From positions 14,619 to 47,526 of IMG/VR virus record IMGVR_UViG_3300001472_000024: a stretch of 32,908 nt of DNA; one strand, 5' to 3'. Made by a program: the position numbers and the translations under genes. Of the stretch, positions 18,171 to 25,376 are shown in pieces. Below the pieces are notes generated by a model. It was not told the origin of the DNA, searched no databases, and was given only the letters and a program-made list of their open reading frames with translations. Numbering within the stretch: the first letter of the stretch is position 1; each line of letters starts with the position of its first letter. This stretch comes from a virus.

Positions 18171-19991
18171 TTAAATTCCTCTCTCTAGTGTATCAACTCT
18201 ACTTCTAATAGAATTAATAAATGTATTTACCTTAGAGATATTAGTTTTGCTTTCTAATATCTTGGTAGTTTGTCTTTTTGGTTTTGGAATAGGATTAAGG
18301 CCGCCACCTTTGAAGATGATTTGTTTTCTTTTAGCGTTGAATCTTTTTATTTCTGTTTTATTCTTAGTTGTACCTTTAGGATTCTTTTCTGTTTTATTAG
18401 TAGTCTTTGTTATTTTAGTCATGACAAATTCTATATCAAAAACATATTCTAAATCATTTAAATATCTAAGTAATATTTTTTGTAGTGACTCTTTAGGGTC
18501 ATCAAATGAAACGGGACTATCTTTAAAAACATTCAATTCTTTTATTTTTTTATTTGCTTCGGAATATGTATCTTCTTCTAAACTAAACATGGCTTGTGCT
18601 TTTTCTGCTATTATTTTTTGCTTTTCAGTCGCTACATAATTTCCTGCGGATAGTGTACTTTCTATGGATTTATTTTGACCTTTAAAGAATACACCGTATG
18701 GTATTTTTTTAATTTCTTTAACACTACTATAGTCTATCCCACTCAAACCAATCCCTATTATTTCTTCAAAGGGAATTTTCTTATCGTCATCGCTCTTAAG
18801 TTTATTATGTAACTCAACTATTTCTTTAGCAACTTTATTTGATACCATTTTCTTTTTTGCTAAACCCATAACTTCGCTTTGTTCGGGAGCAAACTTAGAG
18901 CCTTCTTTTATTCTTCTTCCCGATTCAGTTTCTTTATCTTCGTAAATACTCTTATCTTCTAAATCTCTTTCAATGTCTATCATTTCTTTTCTAAGTTCAT
19001 TGAGAACAGTTTTTTCTAAACCTTCTAACATCTTAGGAACACTATCAAGAAACTTATATTTCTTTACAGTTTCTTTATTATCTCTATCATATTTAACAGC
19101 CCCTTCTAAAATTAAAGGGTCTATCCTACTACCGTCTTTTATTTCTCTTAAAGTATTATTACCTATCTTATTAATTAAATATAATGGTATTTCTTGTAAG
19201 TCTAATCCTCTTACTGTAGTTCCTCTACTATCATCTGCCATTGCGAAACGAGTTTGGAATGTTTTTCCTCCCGAAGTAACTTCTTTTTTAGACTTAAAAC
19301 CATCCTTTCTACTAGTAATATCACCTGCTTTAGTTTGATTACCTACGGCCTCAATCAAGTTATAACTTTGACCTGCTTTATTTTCTCCTTTAATGCTAAT
19401 ATTAGTAAAGCCTAACTCTACTAACTTTTTAAACTTAGCACCCTCTCTAAAATTACTCATTTCATTTAATGTAACTGTTTTAGTAATCTTCTTACCATTC
19501 TTAACATTACTTTCCTTTTCTGTAACATTATACAAACTATCAAAATAACTATCGTAATTATCAATACCTTCCTTTAATGCAATCTTAGTATCTTTTTCAT
19601 CAGTAGGGGATTCTAATATTCTCGACACAACTGCCCTACTTAATTCATTAGGTGCTTTATCCATCAAAGATTCAATAGTTTTTATTGATTCATATTTTTG
19701 TTTAAGTGGTTTATTTTCAATAAGTTCTTTAATAGGAGTATTTTTTAGTTTATCTAGTCCCTGCTTATATGTTTTTTTATATTCATCCACTATCTTAGTA
19801 CCAGTATTATACTGCTTGACTTCATCTAACTCCAATATGTTATTTATCTCATTAGCATTTTCATTGCTATCCCCTAACCTAACTTGTTGTTTTTTATCTA
19901 AAACTCCAACAACAACATACTCTTTAAAAAACTCTAAAGCAACTTCTTCGTTCCAATTTGGGATAGAGCCACCTAAGATGTCTACTTTCAA
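18171..19991 (-). CDS. large unknown virion-operon protein
   Basis: A 606-residue protein starting at TTG 19991, supported by GAAGGTGGTCTT upstream. It is very rich in Lys, Glu, Asn and Ile. The N-terminal part (about 1-210) is helical. A more beta-like stretch (about 210-300) contains 'AGDITSRKDGFKSKKEV' and 'TRFAMADDSRGTTVRGLDL'. A helical centre and a very basic region near 510-560 (Lys/Thr-Asn repeats ending FNAKRKQIIFKGGG) follow. There are no transmembrane segments and no recognisable catalytic motif. It sits between the GTPase cassette and the head-tail adaptor. It might be a minor head or ejected internal protein, but the sequence does not decide. Confidence 0.45.
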   Translation of the reverse strand: MKVDILGGSIPNWNEEVALEFFKEYVVVGVLDKKQQVRLGDSNENANEINNILELDEVKQYNTGTKIVDEYKKTYKQGLDKLKNTPIKELIENKPLKQKYESIKTIESLMDKAPNELSRAVVSRILESPTDEKDTKIALKEGIDNYDSYFDSLYNVTEKESNVKNGKKITKTVTLNEMSNFREGAKFKKLVELGFTNISIKGENKAGQSYNLIEAVGNQTKAGDITSRKDGFKSKKEVTSGGKTFQTRFAMADDSRGTTVRGLDLQEIPLYLINKIGNNTLREIKDGSRIDPLILEGAVKYDRDNKETVKKYKFLDSVPKMLEGLEKTVLNELRKEMIDIERDLEDKSIYEDKETESGRRIKEGSKFAPEQSEVMGLAKKKMVSNKVAKEIVELHNKLKSDDDKKIPFEEIIGIGLSGIDYSSVKEIKKIPYGVFFKGQNKSIESTLSAGNYVATEKQKIIAEKAQAMFSLEEDTYSEANKKIKELNVFKDSPVSFDDPKESLQKILLRYLNDLEYVFDIEFVMTKITKTTNKTEKNPKGTTKNKTEIKRFNAKRKQIIFKGGGLNPIPKPKRQTTKILESKTNISKVNTFINSIRSRVDTLERGI

Positions 19992-20001
19992 AAGACCACC
20001 T

Positions 20002-20679
20002 TCACATTAACCATTTAGCCCAAGCAGCACCTTTTTGAATTGCTCCGCCTAAACCTAAACCGCTTTGTGGAGGTTCGTAACTCATTTGTCCTTGAGCATC
20101 TATCCAATATGGTCTTCCATAATTATCTGTGCCTGTTGGTGGAACTGGATAACCACTACCATTATTCATAGCACCTTGCATTTGTTGATATTGTTGTGTG
20201 TTACCCGTTAATCCCGCTACTGCCATACCTGCTGTTGGTTGTGCCATTTGTTGCATACCGCCACCGCCACTAAATCCTTGAGATTCAAGATATTGTTGTT
20301 TTGCTAACTTTCTTTGATTAACAACTTCTGTATTGATTGCCGCATCTAATACTTTTTGAATATCTAACTCAATGTTTTCTGCGGTAATCTTTTCAAATTC
20401 TCTCATAGCATCGTTGTGTATCTTCAACATACCTGTTGTAGAATCTGTTGTAAATTGTAACTTAGCCAACATTTTGCTGACTACTCTTTCTACAACATCT
20501 TCCATAAGATTTTCCATTTGTGTTAGAAACTGTTGTCCATGATATTGAAAGAATTCTTCTACATGGTTTTCTTGTAAAGAAAGTAAGTTATTTACATTCT
20601 TAAATTGTTGGTCGCTTTGTTGTTGTACCGATGCCAACACTGTTCCGTTACTTGTTCCGAATACTCCCATATCACTCAC
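20002..20679 (-). CDS. Gln-rich coiled-coil protein
   Basis: A 225-residue protein. It opens at GTG 20679 behind AGGAGAACAG; an in-frame ATG three codons on is a possible alternative start behind GGTGAGTGAT. Residues 15-130 form long amphipathic helices rich in Gln, Glu and Leu/Val ('MENLMEDVVERVVSKMLAKLQF'), probably a coiled coil. Residues 135-190 are Gly/Gln/Pro/Met-rich and likely disordered. The C-terminus (about 207-225) is a small hydrophobic amphipathic helix ending KGAAWAKWLM that could touch a membrane or partner. It overlaps the zinc-type protein gene by eight bases, so the two are probably translated together. Function unknown; considered part of the GTPase cassette. Confidence 0.5.
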   Translation of the reverse strand: MSDMGVFGTSNGTVLASVQQQSDQQFKNVNNLLSLQENHVEEFFQYHGQQFLTQMENLMEDVVERVVSKMLAKLQFTTDSTTGMLKIHNDAMREFEKITAENIELDIQKVLDAAINTEVVNQRKLAKQQYLESQGFSGGGGMQQMAQPTAGMAVAGLTGNTQQYQQMQGAMNNGSGYPVPPTGTDNYGRPYWIDAQGQMSYEPPQSGLGLGGAIQKGAAWAKWLM

Positions 20680-21304
20680 CCTGTTCTCCTTTAATTAGAT
20701 AATTAACTCTTTCTGTATTTAATTGTATTTCCGCCATCAATCTAACTATTTCCGCTATTTGTGTTTCTGCATCAGTAGCCGGTGTTGGTGGCGTTATGTT
20801 CCACCCCATGCTAGTCAGCCTCATAACATCTTCTTTAGTTAAGTTGTTTAATTGTTGTCTTTTTAACATATTAGGCATTTTTGCTTTAGGAATAAACGCT
20901 TTAAAATCTAACCCATGTTCATCTGCTAATATTTGTTGTTGTAGCATCTCCATTTGTTTATGAATAGCCGCATGCTTTTGACAGTAAGTTCCCCTTAGTG
21001 GTCTTCCTTTCTCAACATTATCTAGTGGTATTGGTGGCCTTAAGTAGTCTCCTGCTTCCCAAATATGGTGAGTTCCACATACTACACATCTATCTTTAAA
21101 GTTAAACTTGTGGCCGTATTTTAAGAAAAGAATTTTTTTCTTTTCCGGTAGTAATACTTTCTTTATTTCTTTCATCTGCTTCTTTGGCTTTAGCGCATCA
21201 TATTGATAGTCTTCAATTGGCCCAACTGCCCTATATTGTTGCAGTTTAGGTAAAAAAGCACTCTTCATTTGTTGCGTCTGTATTAAATTCGGTTGCTGAT
21301 ACAT
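20672..21304 (-). CDS. CxxC...CxxH putative zinc-binding protein
   Basis: A 210-residue soluble protein with ATG behind GAGGAATGAAAG. Cys73 and Cys76 (RCVVCGTHH) and Cys108/His111 (YCQKHAAIH) give a CxxC-x31-CxxH arrangement, with His79, His80 and His115 also near. This looks like a treble-clef or HNH-like zinc-binding site without the full HNH catalytic pattern. The N-terminal 60 residues are basic ('KKQMKEIKKVLLPEKKKILF'), and the C-terminal helix near 170-205 is acidic. It directly follows the Arf-like GTPase and overlaps the coiled-coil gene. It may be an adaptor that binds the GTPase or nucleic acid; this is inference. Confidence 0.5.
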   Translation of the reverse strand: MYQQPNLIQTQQMKSAFLPKLQQYRAVGPIEDYQYDALKPKKQMKEIKKVLLPEKKKILFLKYGHKFNFKDRCVVCGTHHIWEAGDYLRPPIPLDNVEKGRPLRGTYCQKHAAIHKQMEMLQQQILADEHGLDFKAFIPKAKMPNMLKRQQLNNLTKEDVMRLTSMGWNITPPTPATDAETQIAEIVRLMAEIQLNTERVNYLIKGEQGE

Positions 21305-21314
21305 CTTTCATTCC

Positions 21315-21977
21315 TCAATAATCCTTTATCATAGTAGTTATTCCTTTATACACCATTTCGGGGTCGGACTTAGCCGATACTATATATTTAAAACAAGGTA
21401 TTCCCTTGTCATTCAACTGCCTCATTCCATACTTAAAAGGTTCAAATATTTCATGTTTGTCTATAGGGTTATTACTTTTATACTTCTCTCCCCACATATC
21501 ATACTTGTTTCCCCATATTCCTACGGCTATTGGATAATCCGATTCTTTTTTCTTTCTACCCGAAGGCCACCTATCTGCTACAATAGTATCTACTAGAAAC
21601 TTCCATGCTAATTGGTGGTCTAAGTTAGAAGGTGAATCTAAATGTCTATGGTCTATCATAAAAATAACATATCTTACTCTACGCTTCTGCATATCCTTAA
21701 CCCATTCTTTCCAATAGATTGCTTCCCCTCCTAAGTCAGCACTCTTAATTGTATGAGAACTACCATCAATCTTAACATTCTTTCTAGTGGCTCTATGTAA
21801 ACCAACGGTTCTATCCTTTATTGTGGGAACTTCGCCCCTTGTTCTAAGTTGATGACTAAGAGTTGTTTTACCAACCATAGTAGAACCATAAACTCCAAAG
21901 TTAATTGCATGAACTTTTTTGTAGAATCCTATTATTGCTTCCCCTACTAAAATAGCAAAGCCTGTCATTATGGACAT
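21315..21977 (-). CDS. Arf/Ras-like small GTPase
   Basis: A 220-residue protein with all five guanine-nucleotide motifs. G1 P-loop is GSTMVGKT (31-38). G2 probably involves T52 or T57. G3 is DLGGE (81-85), with the Arf-type DxGG rather than the Ras DTAG. G4 is NKYD (157-160). G5 is SAK (201-203). The order and spacing fit a Ras-superfamily GTPase, closest in pattern to Arf. Gln after DxGG is replaced by Glu85. Residues 5-19 (TGFAILVGEAIIGFY) are a hydrophobic or amphipathic segment before the G domain, as in membrane-bound Arf proteins. The preceding genes encode two membrane proteins. A GTPase inside a viral head module is very unusual. Its role in assembly or host membrane takeover is unknown. 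Confidence 0.8.
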   Translation of the reverse strand: MSIMTGFAILVGEAIIGFYKKVHAINFGVYGSTMVGKTTLSHQLRTRGEVPTIKDRTVGLHRATRKNVKIDGSSHTIKSADLGGEAIYWKEWVKDMQKRRVRYVIFMIDHRHLDSPSNLDHQLAWKFLVDTIVADRWPSGRKKKESDYPIAVGIWGNKYDMWGEKYKSNNPIDKHEIFEPFKYGMRQLNDKGIPCFKYIVSAKSDPEMVYKGITTMIKDY

Positions 21978-21978
21978 A

Positions 21979-22197
21979 TCAATGCCCCCAAATATCCTTT
22001 GCCCTCGCTATAAGCCATCCCATTATATTTATGTCAAAGACTCCCATTATGTTACCCACTAGAAAAGCAGACAATCCTAGACAGCCGCCCCAAAAATACA
22101 TCTTCATTTTTATGAAGAACATATCTGCCGAATGCGCCCGACTTTGATTATATACATAGTCGGATTCACTAAAACCCATTATGTCGCCAAAGACCAA
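21979..22197 (-). CDS. small single-span membrane protein
   Basis: A 72-residue protein. The frame opens at TTG 22197; the ATG at codon 7 (22179) is another possibility and neither has a clear ribosome site. Residues about 33-55 (MYFWGGCLGLSAFLVGNIMGVF) form one membrane span, flanked by a Lys/Met segment and a C-terminal 'WLIARAKDIWGH' amphipathic helix. It stops one base before the GTPase ATG, suggesting coupled translation and partnership with the GTPase. No family was recognised. Confidence 0.55.
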   Translation of the reverse strand: MVFGDIMGFSESDYVYNQSRAHSADMFFIKMKMYFWGGCLGLSAFLVGNIMGVFDINIMGWLIARAKDIWGH

Positions 22198-22208
22198 TCA
22201 ACCACAAC

Positions 22209-22616
22209 CTATTGTTGTATTGTTGCTAGAAATTCATTTCCTATTGTATTGTCGTCGTAGTCTTCAGTAGCCATAACATTACCACGCCAGTTTTCTCGCC
22301 TTACTGTACCGAACTGCTTCATACTATCCTGTAGTTTAGTTTTGATTTGTTCTTCTCTTTGTAGTCTTTGAAAATGATTTTCAATTTGTCTGTCTAGTAG
22401 TCTTATCTCAATCTTATCATTTAGTGATAGGTCAAACAATGCTTTCATAACCATTATTGCCCCTACTGTAATAAGACCAAATAAGACAGAATGTGCTAAT
22501 GCGCCGTAAGGAAATCCTAAACCGTATGCCGCATAGAAATATACATTCGCTCCGCTAACTGTTCCGACAAATAAAATTGTCATAACTAATCTTGTGTCTT
22601 GACTTAGTGCCGCCAT
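22209..22616 (-). CDS. two-span membrane protein with coiled-coil tail
   Basis: A 135-residue protein with ATG behind GAGGTTTTATT. Two hydrophobic spans are visible: about 9-31 (LVMTILFVGTVSGANVYFYA) and about 38-61 (the GALAHSVLFGLITVGAIMVM region). They are followed by a charged coiled coil (about 62-103) and a soluble C-terminal tail. It lies between a decoration-type gene and a second membrane protein, upstream of the Arf-like GTPase. Membrane proteins are not expected in the head module of a siphovirus, so it is probably a host-membrane factor, a holin-like protein or an anchor for the GTPase. The size would allow a holin, but no lysin gene is adjacent. Confidence 0.55.
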   Translation of the reverse strand: MAALSQDTRLVMTILFVGTVSGANVYFYAAYGLGFPYGALAHSVLFGLITVGAIMVMKALFDLSLNDKIEIRLLDRQIENHFQRLQREEQIKTKLQDSMKQFGTVRRENWRGNVMATEDYDDNTIGNEFLATIQQ

Positions 22617-22625
22617 AATAAAACC

Positions 22626-22931
22626 TCAGTTGAACTCGACAGAAACATTGGCCGTAGAACTTCCTACTTCTGTTACTTCCAAGAATATTCCACTTCTGCA
22701 TAGAACCCCATGCATGTCATATTCTAAGTTGTAATGTCCTGTTACTGAATGAAATATTCTAGCCACTTCTGTTCCACTGTTATCTGTTCCATTGAAAACC
22801 TTAATCGTAACTGCATCGTTTCCTGCAATTGTTATTGCCGCATGTATGCTAATTAACTTAGCATTTTCGTTACTTACAATTGCGCTTGCGCCCAATACTC
22901 CACTACTTCTACAACCGCCTATGCCCGTCAT
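22626..22931 (-). CDS. small beta-rich protein, capsid decoration candidate
   Basis: A 101-residue protein with ATG behind AGGTGATAGT. It opens with a Gly/Ser-rich stretch holding Cys7, then eight or so beta strands ('AKLISIHAAITIAG', 'DAVTIKVFNGTD', 'SGIFLEVTEVGSSTANVSVEF'). This jelly-roll-like strand pattern is common in viral capsid decoration proteins and small virion surface proteins. It is the last of four small genes following the capsid gene and is separated from the previous one by a hairpin. Function inferred from position and fold. Confidence 0.5.
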   Translation of the reverse strand: MTGIGGCRSSGVLGASAIVSNENAKLISIHAAITIAGNDAVTIKVFNGTDNSGTEVARIFHSVTGHYNLEYDMHGVLCRSGIFLEVTEVGSSTANVSVEFN

Positions 22932-22949
22932 ACTATCACCTGTTCATTT

Positions 22950-22968
22950 GATGGAGAAAGACTCCACC
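22950..22968 (-). promoter_or_regulatory. intergenic hairpin
   Basis: On the minus strand GGTGGAG-TCTTT-CTCCATC gives a 7-bp stem (one G-T wobble) and a five-base loop between the Lys/Pro-tailed protein and the 101-residue protein. It is followed by the GGTGAT ribosome site. It could be an RNA processing or expression-tuning element. It has no T tract, so a terminator is unlikely. Confidence 0.4.
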
Positions 22969-22983
22969 TATTTAATGTAGCGA

Positions 22984-23340
22984 TTACTCTTTCTTTGATT
23001 TTGAAAGAGTTTTTGCCTTTGGTTTAGGTTTTGGTTTAGGTTTAAGAGTTGGTTTCTTACGAATAACTTCTTTCTTAGGAAGTAGTTCATCTGCTAATTG
23101 TTTAACAGTTGAAATGTCTTTTCCTGTTTCCTTACAACCCATTAGAACTAGTTTTTCATTAAGTGCTAACAACTCTTCACGGTCTTCTTCGCCAAAACTA
23201 AAGAAATAATTAGGGTCGGAAAGACGAAGGACAGCCCATTTTACTGAGACTGTCGCTTCTTCTTTCCTTGTTATTTCTTGTTTTGGTGTAATGTTAAGCC
23301 TACCGATTTTAGAATCATCAGTTAATTTAACTGTTACCAA
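22984..23340 (-). CDS. head-module accessory protein with Lys/Pro tail
   Basis: A 118-residue protein starting at TTG 23340, supported by GAGGGATTTAA. Residues 1-90 form a small alpha/beta unit ('KWAVLRLSDPNYFFSF', then helices with 'DREELLALNEKLVLMG' and 'VKQLADELLPKKE'). From about 92 the chain is nearly all Lys, Pro, Leu and Thr (KPKPKPKPKAK) and probably disordered. The basic tail could contact DNA or the acidic scaffold. It lies among small genes after the capsid. It may be a head completion or capsid accessory factor; no firm family. Confidence 0.5.
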   Translation of the reverse strand: MVTVKLTDDSKIGRLNITPKQEITRKEEATVSVKWAVLRLSDPNYFFSFGEEDREELLALNEKLVLMGCKETGKDISTVKQLADELLPKKEVIRKKPTLKPKPKPKPKAKTLSKSKKE

Positions 23341-23349
23341 TTAAATCCC

Positions 23350-23706
23350 TCAAAGATTTCCCCAAACTCGTAGTCTAACTGCACAGGCGGGGTCTGCATC
23401 ATTAGCAACAGTAGCGTTTGTTCCGTCTAATGCCGTAAACATTAACGCTATTGATGTTGATGAAGTATATCCGCCGGTTGCGGTTGTTAGCAAAGATGGA
23501 ACATGAGCGTTTGCGCCTTCTGTTCCACAGATTGTTGCACAATGAATTGTAGATAATCCAAAGTCGCTAGCAGGTATTATTGCACCCGAAGCAAGATGGG
23601 AAGTTACATCAACTACTGCATCAACCATGTATTCATCACCACAAACTTTAGGGCGAGAAACGCCCTTATGGTCTGCTAATAATGTTGTTGTGTGTACTTG
23701 TGCCAA
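23350..23706 (-). CDS. capsid decoration/stabilising protein candidate
   Basis: A 118-residue protein starting at TTG 23706, with GTGAGGTGTTTTAG upstream strongly supporting TTG. It is small, Ala/Thr-rich and beta-predicted, with cysteines at about 22, 56, 60 and 107. The C-terminus is 'CAVRLRVWGNL'. Its place, two genes after the major capsid protein, and its size fit a decoration protein. No signal peptide or catalytic motif is present. Confidence 0.5.
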   Translation of the reverse strand: MAQVHTTTLLADHKGVSRPKVCGDEYMVDAVVDVTSHLASGAIIPASDFGLSTIHCATICGTEGANAHVPSLLTTATGGYTSSTSIALMFTALDGTNATVANDADPACAVRLRVWGNL

Positions 23707-23716
23707 CTAAAACACC

Positions 23717-24016
23717 TCACTGTCCAATGCAAATCCAACTCAACAATTCATCTGAAACTATGTCTAGTGTAAGAGAAACTGTATTTATTCCACCTACAAC
23801 TGAACTAGCAACAGGGAATGTTTCATCAATTGAATGAGTTGCTGCATTTGCCGCCCTAACTCCATTACCCATAGGGCTAGTAGTCATAATTTCAACAGAA
23901 GTCCATCCTGTTAAAACTAATTCCGTTGTAGCCGCATCTTCTGTAATTGTTCCAAAAGCCATCTTTCTGTTTCCTTCTAAGTTCATTTCGCCTAATATTA
24001 CTTGTGTTTTTGCCAT
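23717..24016 (-). CDS. capsid decoration protein candidate
   Basis: A 99-residue protein directly after the major capsid protein, with a strong AAAGGAGAGG site before its ATG, suggesting high expression. It is beta-rich: 'QVILGEMNLEGNRKMAFGTI', 'TELVLTGWTSVEIMTT', 'INTVSLTLDIVSDELLSWICIG'. The strand pattern resembles small virion surface proteins. It is probably displayed in many copies on the shell. The alternative is a minor structural protein. Confidence 0.52.
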   Translation of the reverse strand: MAKTQVILGEMNLEGNRKMAFGTITEDAATTELVLTGWTSVEIMTTSPMGNGVRAANAATHSIDETFPVASSVVGGINTVSLTLDIVSDELLSWICIGQ

Positions 24017-24037
24017 ATATATCCTCTCCTTTTTTCC

Positions 24038-25375
24038 TCACTGTATGTTTGTTATCTTTCCTTGACCACGGAAGAAGGAACATCCTACTTCACCAATTGT
24101 TCGATACAAAGCCCTGTTTCCTAGAGTTCCTACACCAAATGGATTACCATTAGCGATTCCGTCTTCAAAGTATTGTGTAGGTTTCATTACTGAAAGCCAC
24201 AAATGGTCTGTATCAAGGAATAATAGGTCACTTAGTTTTGTTGAAGCACCGCCAGTTTGACACATATCCTTAACTGGGATAAGTGGTATATCGTAGTAAG
24301 TAGCAACTCTAAAGCCCATTTCTTGGCCTTTAGTTCCTCTAACACCGTTTACTGTTGGTACGATTTCTTTTCTGTCCATAAATCTCTCTTGACTTTGTAA
24401 CAAATCAGCAAGTGCTTGAATTGTATCATATCCAGTTAGAATAACCTTTGGAGAACCACCGGCTAATTTTAGATTTCTAATCATATCGTTAAGTCTTGTT
24501 AGGGTCAATGAACGAACATTTCCTGCGGCGTAGCCACTACCAAAGTCTACTTCTGCATCAAGGAAAGAGGCTGCGGAGAATCTTTCACTACCGTAGATTT
24601 TTCCTAGTGCGTTAGAAGCGGATGTTGTATCAGTTGCTAGAACTCCACCATCAATTGCTAATAGTTCTGCTCTTGAGGTAATAACCTTGTTTAGAGAAGT
24701 ATAGTTGTTTCCGATATTTGGCATAGCGGCGACTTCACCATAATGTTCTAGTGGCATAACCAACATTTTGTTTTGTACTTCAGCATGGTGCTTACCCATA
24801 TCTTCACGCATTTGCGCTCTAATATCGCCAATTCCATCATCAATTTGTGCCATTTCCATAGCAAGTTCACTGAAATCAAATTGGTGTGCAACTACTTTAG
24901 GACTCATGTTTAGTTGAGCGTAAGTTGGTGCAATTGGGCCAAGTCCATCTTGTGCTGTTGATAGTGCCGCATTCTCCGGTACACCACCAATCATATCTGC
25001 TCTTGGACTATCCGAACCTAGTTCTGCTAAGTTTTCTGTTCCACTTGCATCAACAGTAAACAAGTTACCGCTTCCACCGGAAGGTCTTGACTTTAGAACT
25101 CTCCATCCGCTAGAACTGTAAGGTCTTTTTGAAATCATTGAAAGAGCGTTAACTTCTCTATTCAACATTGACCATACTTTTTGTCCGTAAACAATATTGT
25201 AAAGTGCAGATACATCACTAACAGCACTACCGGAGAATGCCGGAGAACCATCGTGTCCTGTGTGTATTCCACCAATAGCACCGGCTTGCTTCAAAAGAGC
25301 GTTACCGGCAGGTAGATTGTTTATTCCATATGTGCTTGCTTCTAAGTCTGCGATTGTATTAATATATCCTGTCAT
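24038..25375 (-). CDS. major capsid protein, HK97 fold
   Basis: A 445-residue protein immediately after the protease-scaffold gene. The N-terminal 60 residues are flexible, followed by 'ALYNIVYGQKVWSMLNREVNALSMI', an N-arm/E-loop-like segment rich in Ser/Gly (about 85-105). A long spine helix is seen at about 170-205 ('FDFSELAMEMAQIDDGIGDIRAQMREDMGKHHAEVQNKML'). The C-terminal half contains the P-domain pattern 'PKVILTGYDTIQALADLLQSQ' and the closing 'LLFLDTDHLWLSVMKPTQYFEDG' and 'YRTIGEVGCSFFRGQGKITNI' strands. Length and gene order (protease/scaffold, capsid, decoration) fit. The N-terminal arm (about 1-50) may be the part exposed or trimmed on maturation; no cleavage site is certain. Confidence 0.85.
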   Translation of the reverse strand: MTGYINTIADLEASTYGINNLPAGNALLKQAGAIGGIHTGHDGSPAFSGSAVSDVSALYNIVYGQKVWSMLNREVNALSMISKRPYSSSGWRVLKSRPSGGSGNLFTVDASGTENLAELGSDSPRADMIGGVPENAALSTAQDGLGPIAPTYAQLNMSPKVVAHQFDFSELAMEMAQIDDGIGDIRAQMREDMGKHHAEVQNKMLVMPLEHYGEVAAMPNIGNNYTSLNKVITSRAELLAIDGGVLATDTTSASNALGKIYGSERFSAASFLDAEVDFGSGYAAGNVRSLTLTRLNDMIRNLKLAGGSPKVILTGYDTIQALADLLQSQERFMDRKEIVPTVNGVRGTKGQEMGFRVATYYDIPLIPVKDMCQTGGASTKLSDLLFLDTDHLWLSVMKPTQYFEDGIANGNPFGVGTLGNRALYRTIGEVGCSFFRGQGKITNIQ

Positions 25376-25376
25376 C

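Noticed and set aside
18171-19991. 606-residue protein as the portal
   Set aside because: It lies downstream of the capsid gene, is very Lys-rich and shows no recognisable portal stem or clip pattern.
22209-22616. Two-span membrane protein as a holin
   Set aside because: The size is compatible, but no lysin is adjacent and it is coupled to the GTPase cassette, so a holin call is not supported.
23892-24083. Minus-strand 63-codon frame overlapping the capsid end and the first decoration gene
   Set aside because: It is out of frame with both neighbours and overlaps two convincing genes.
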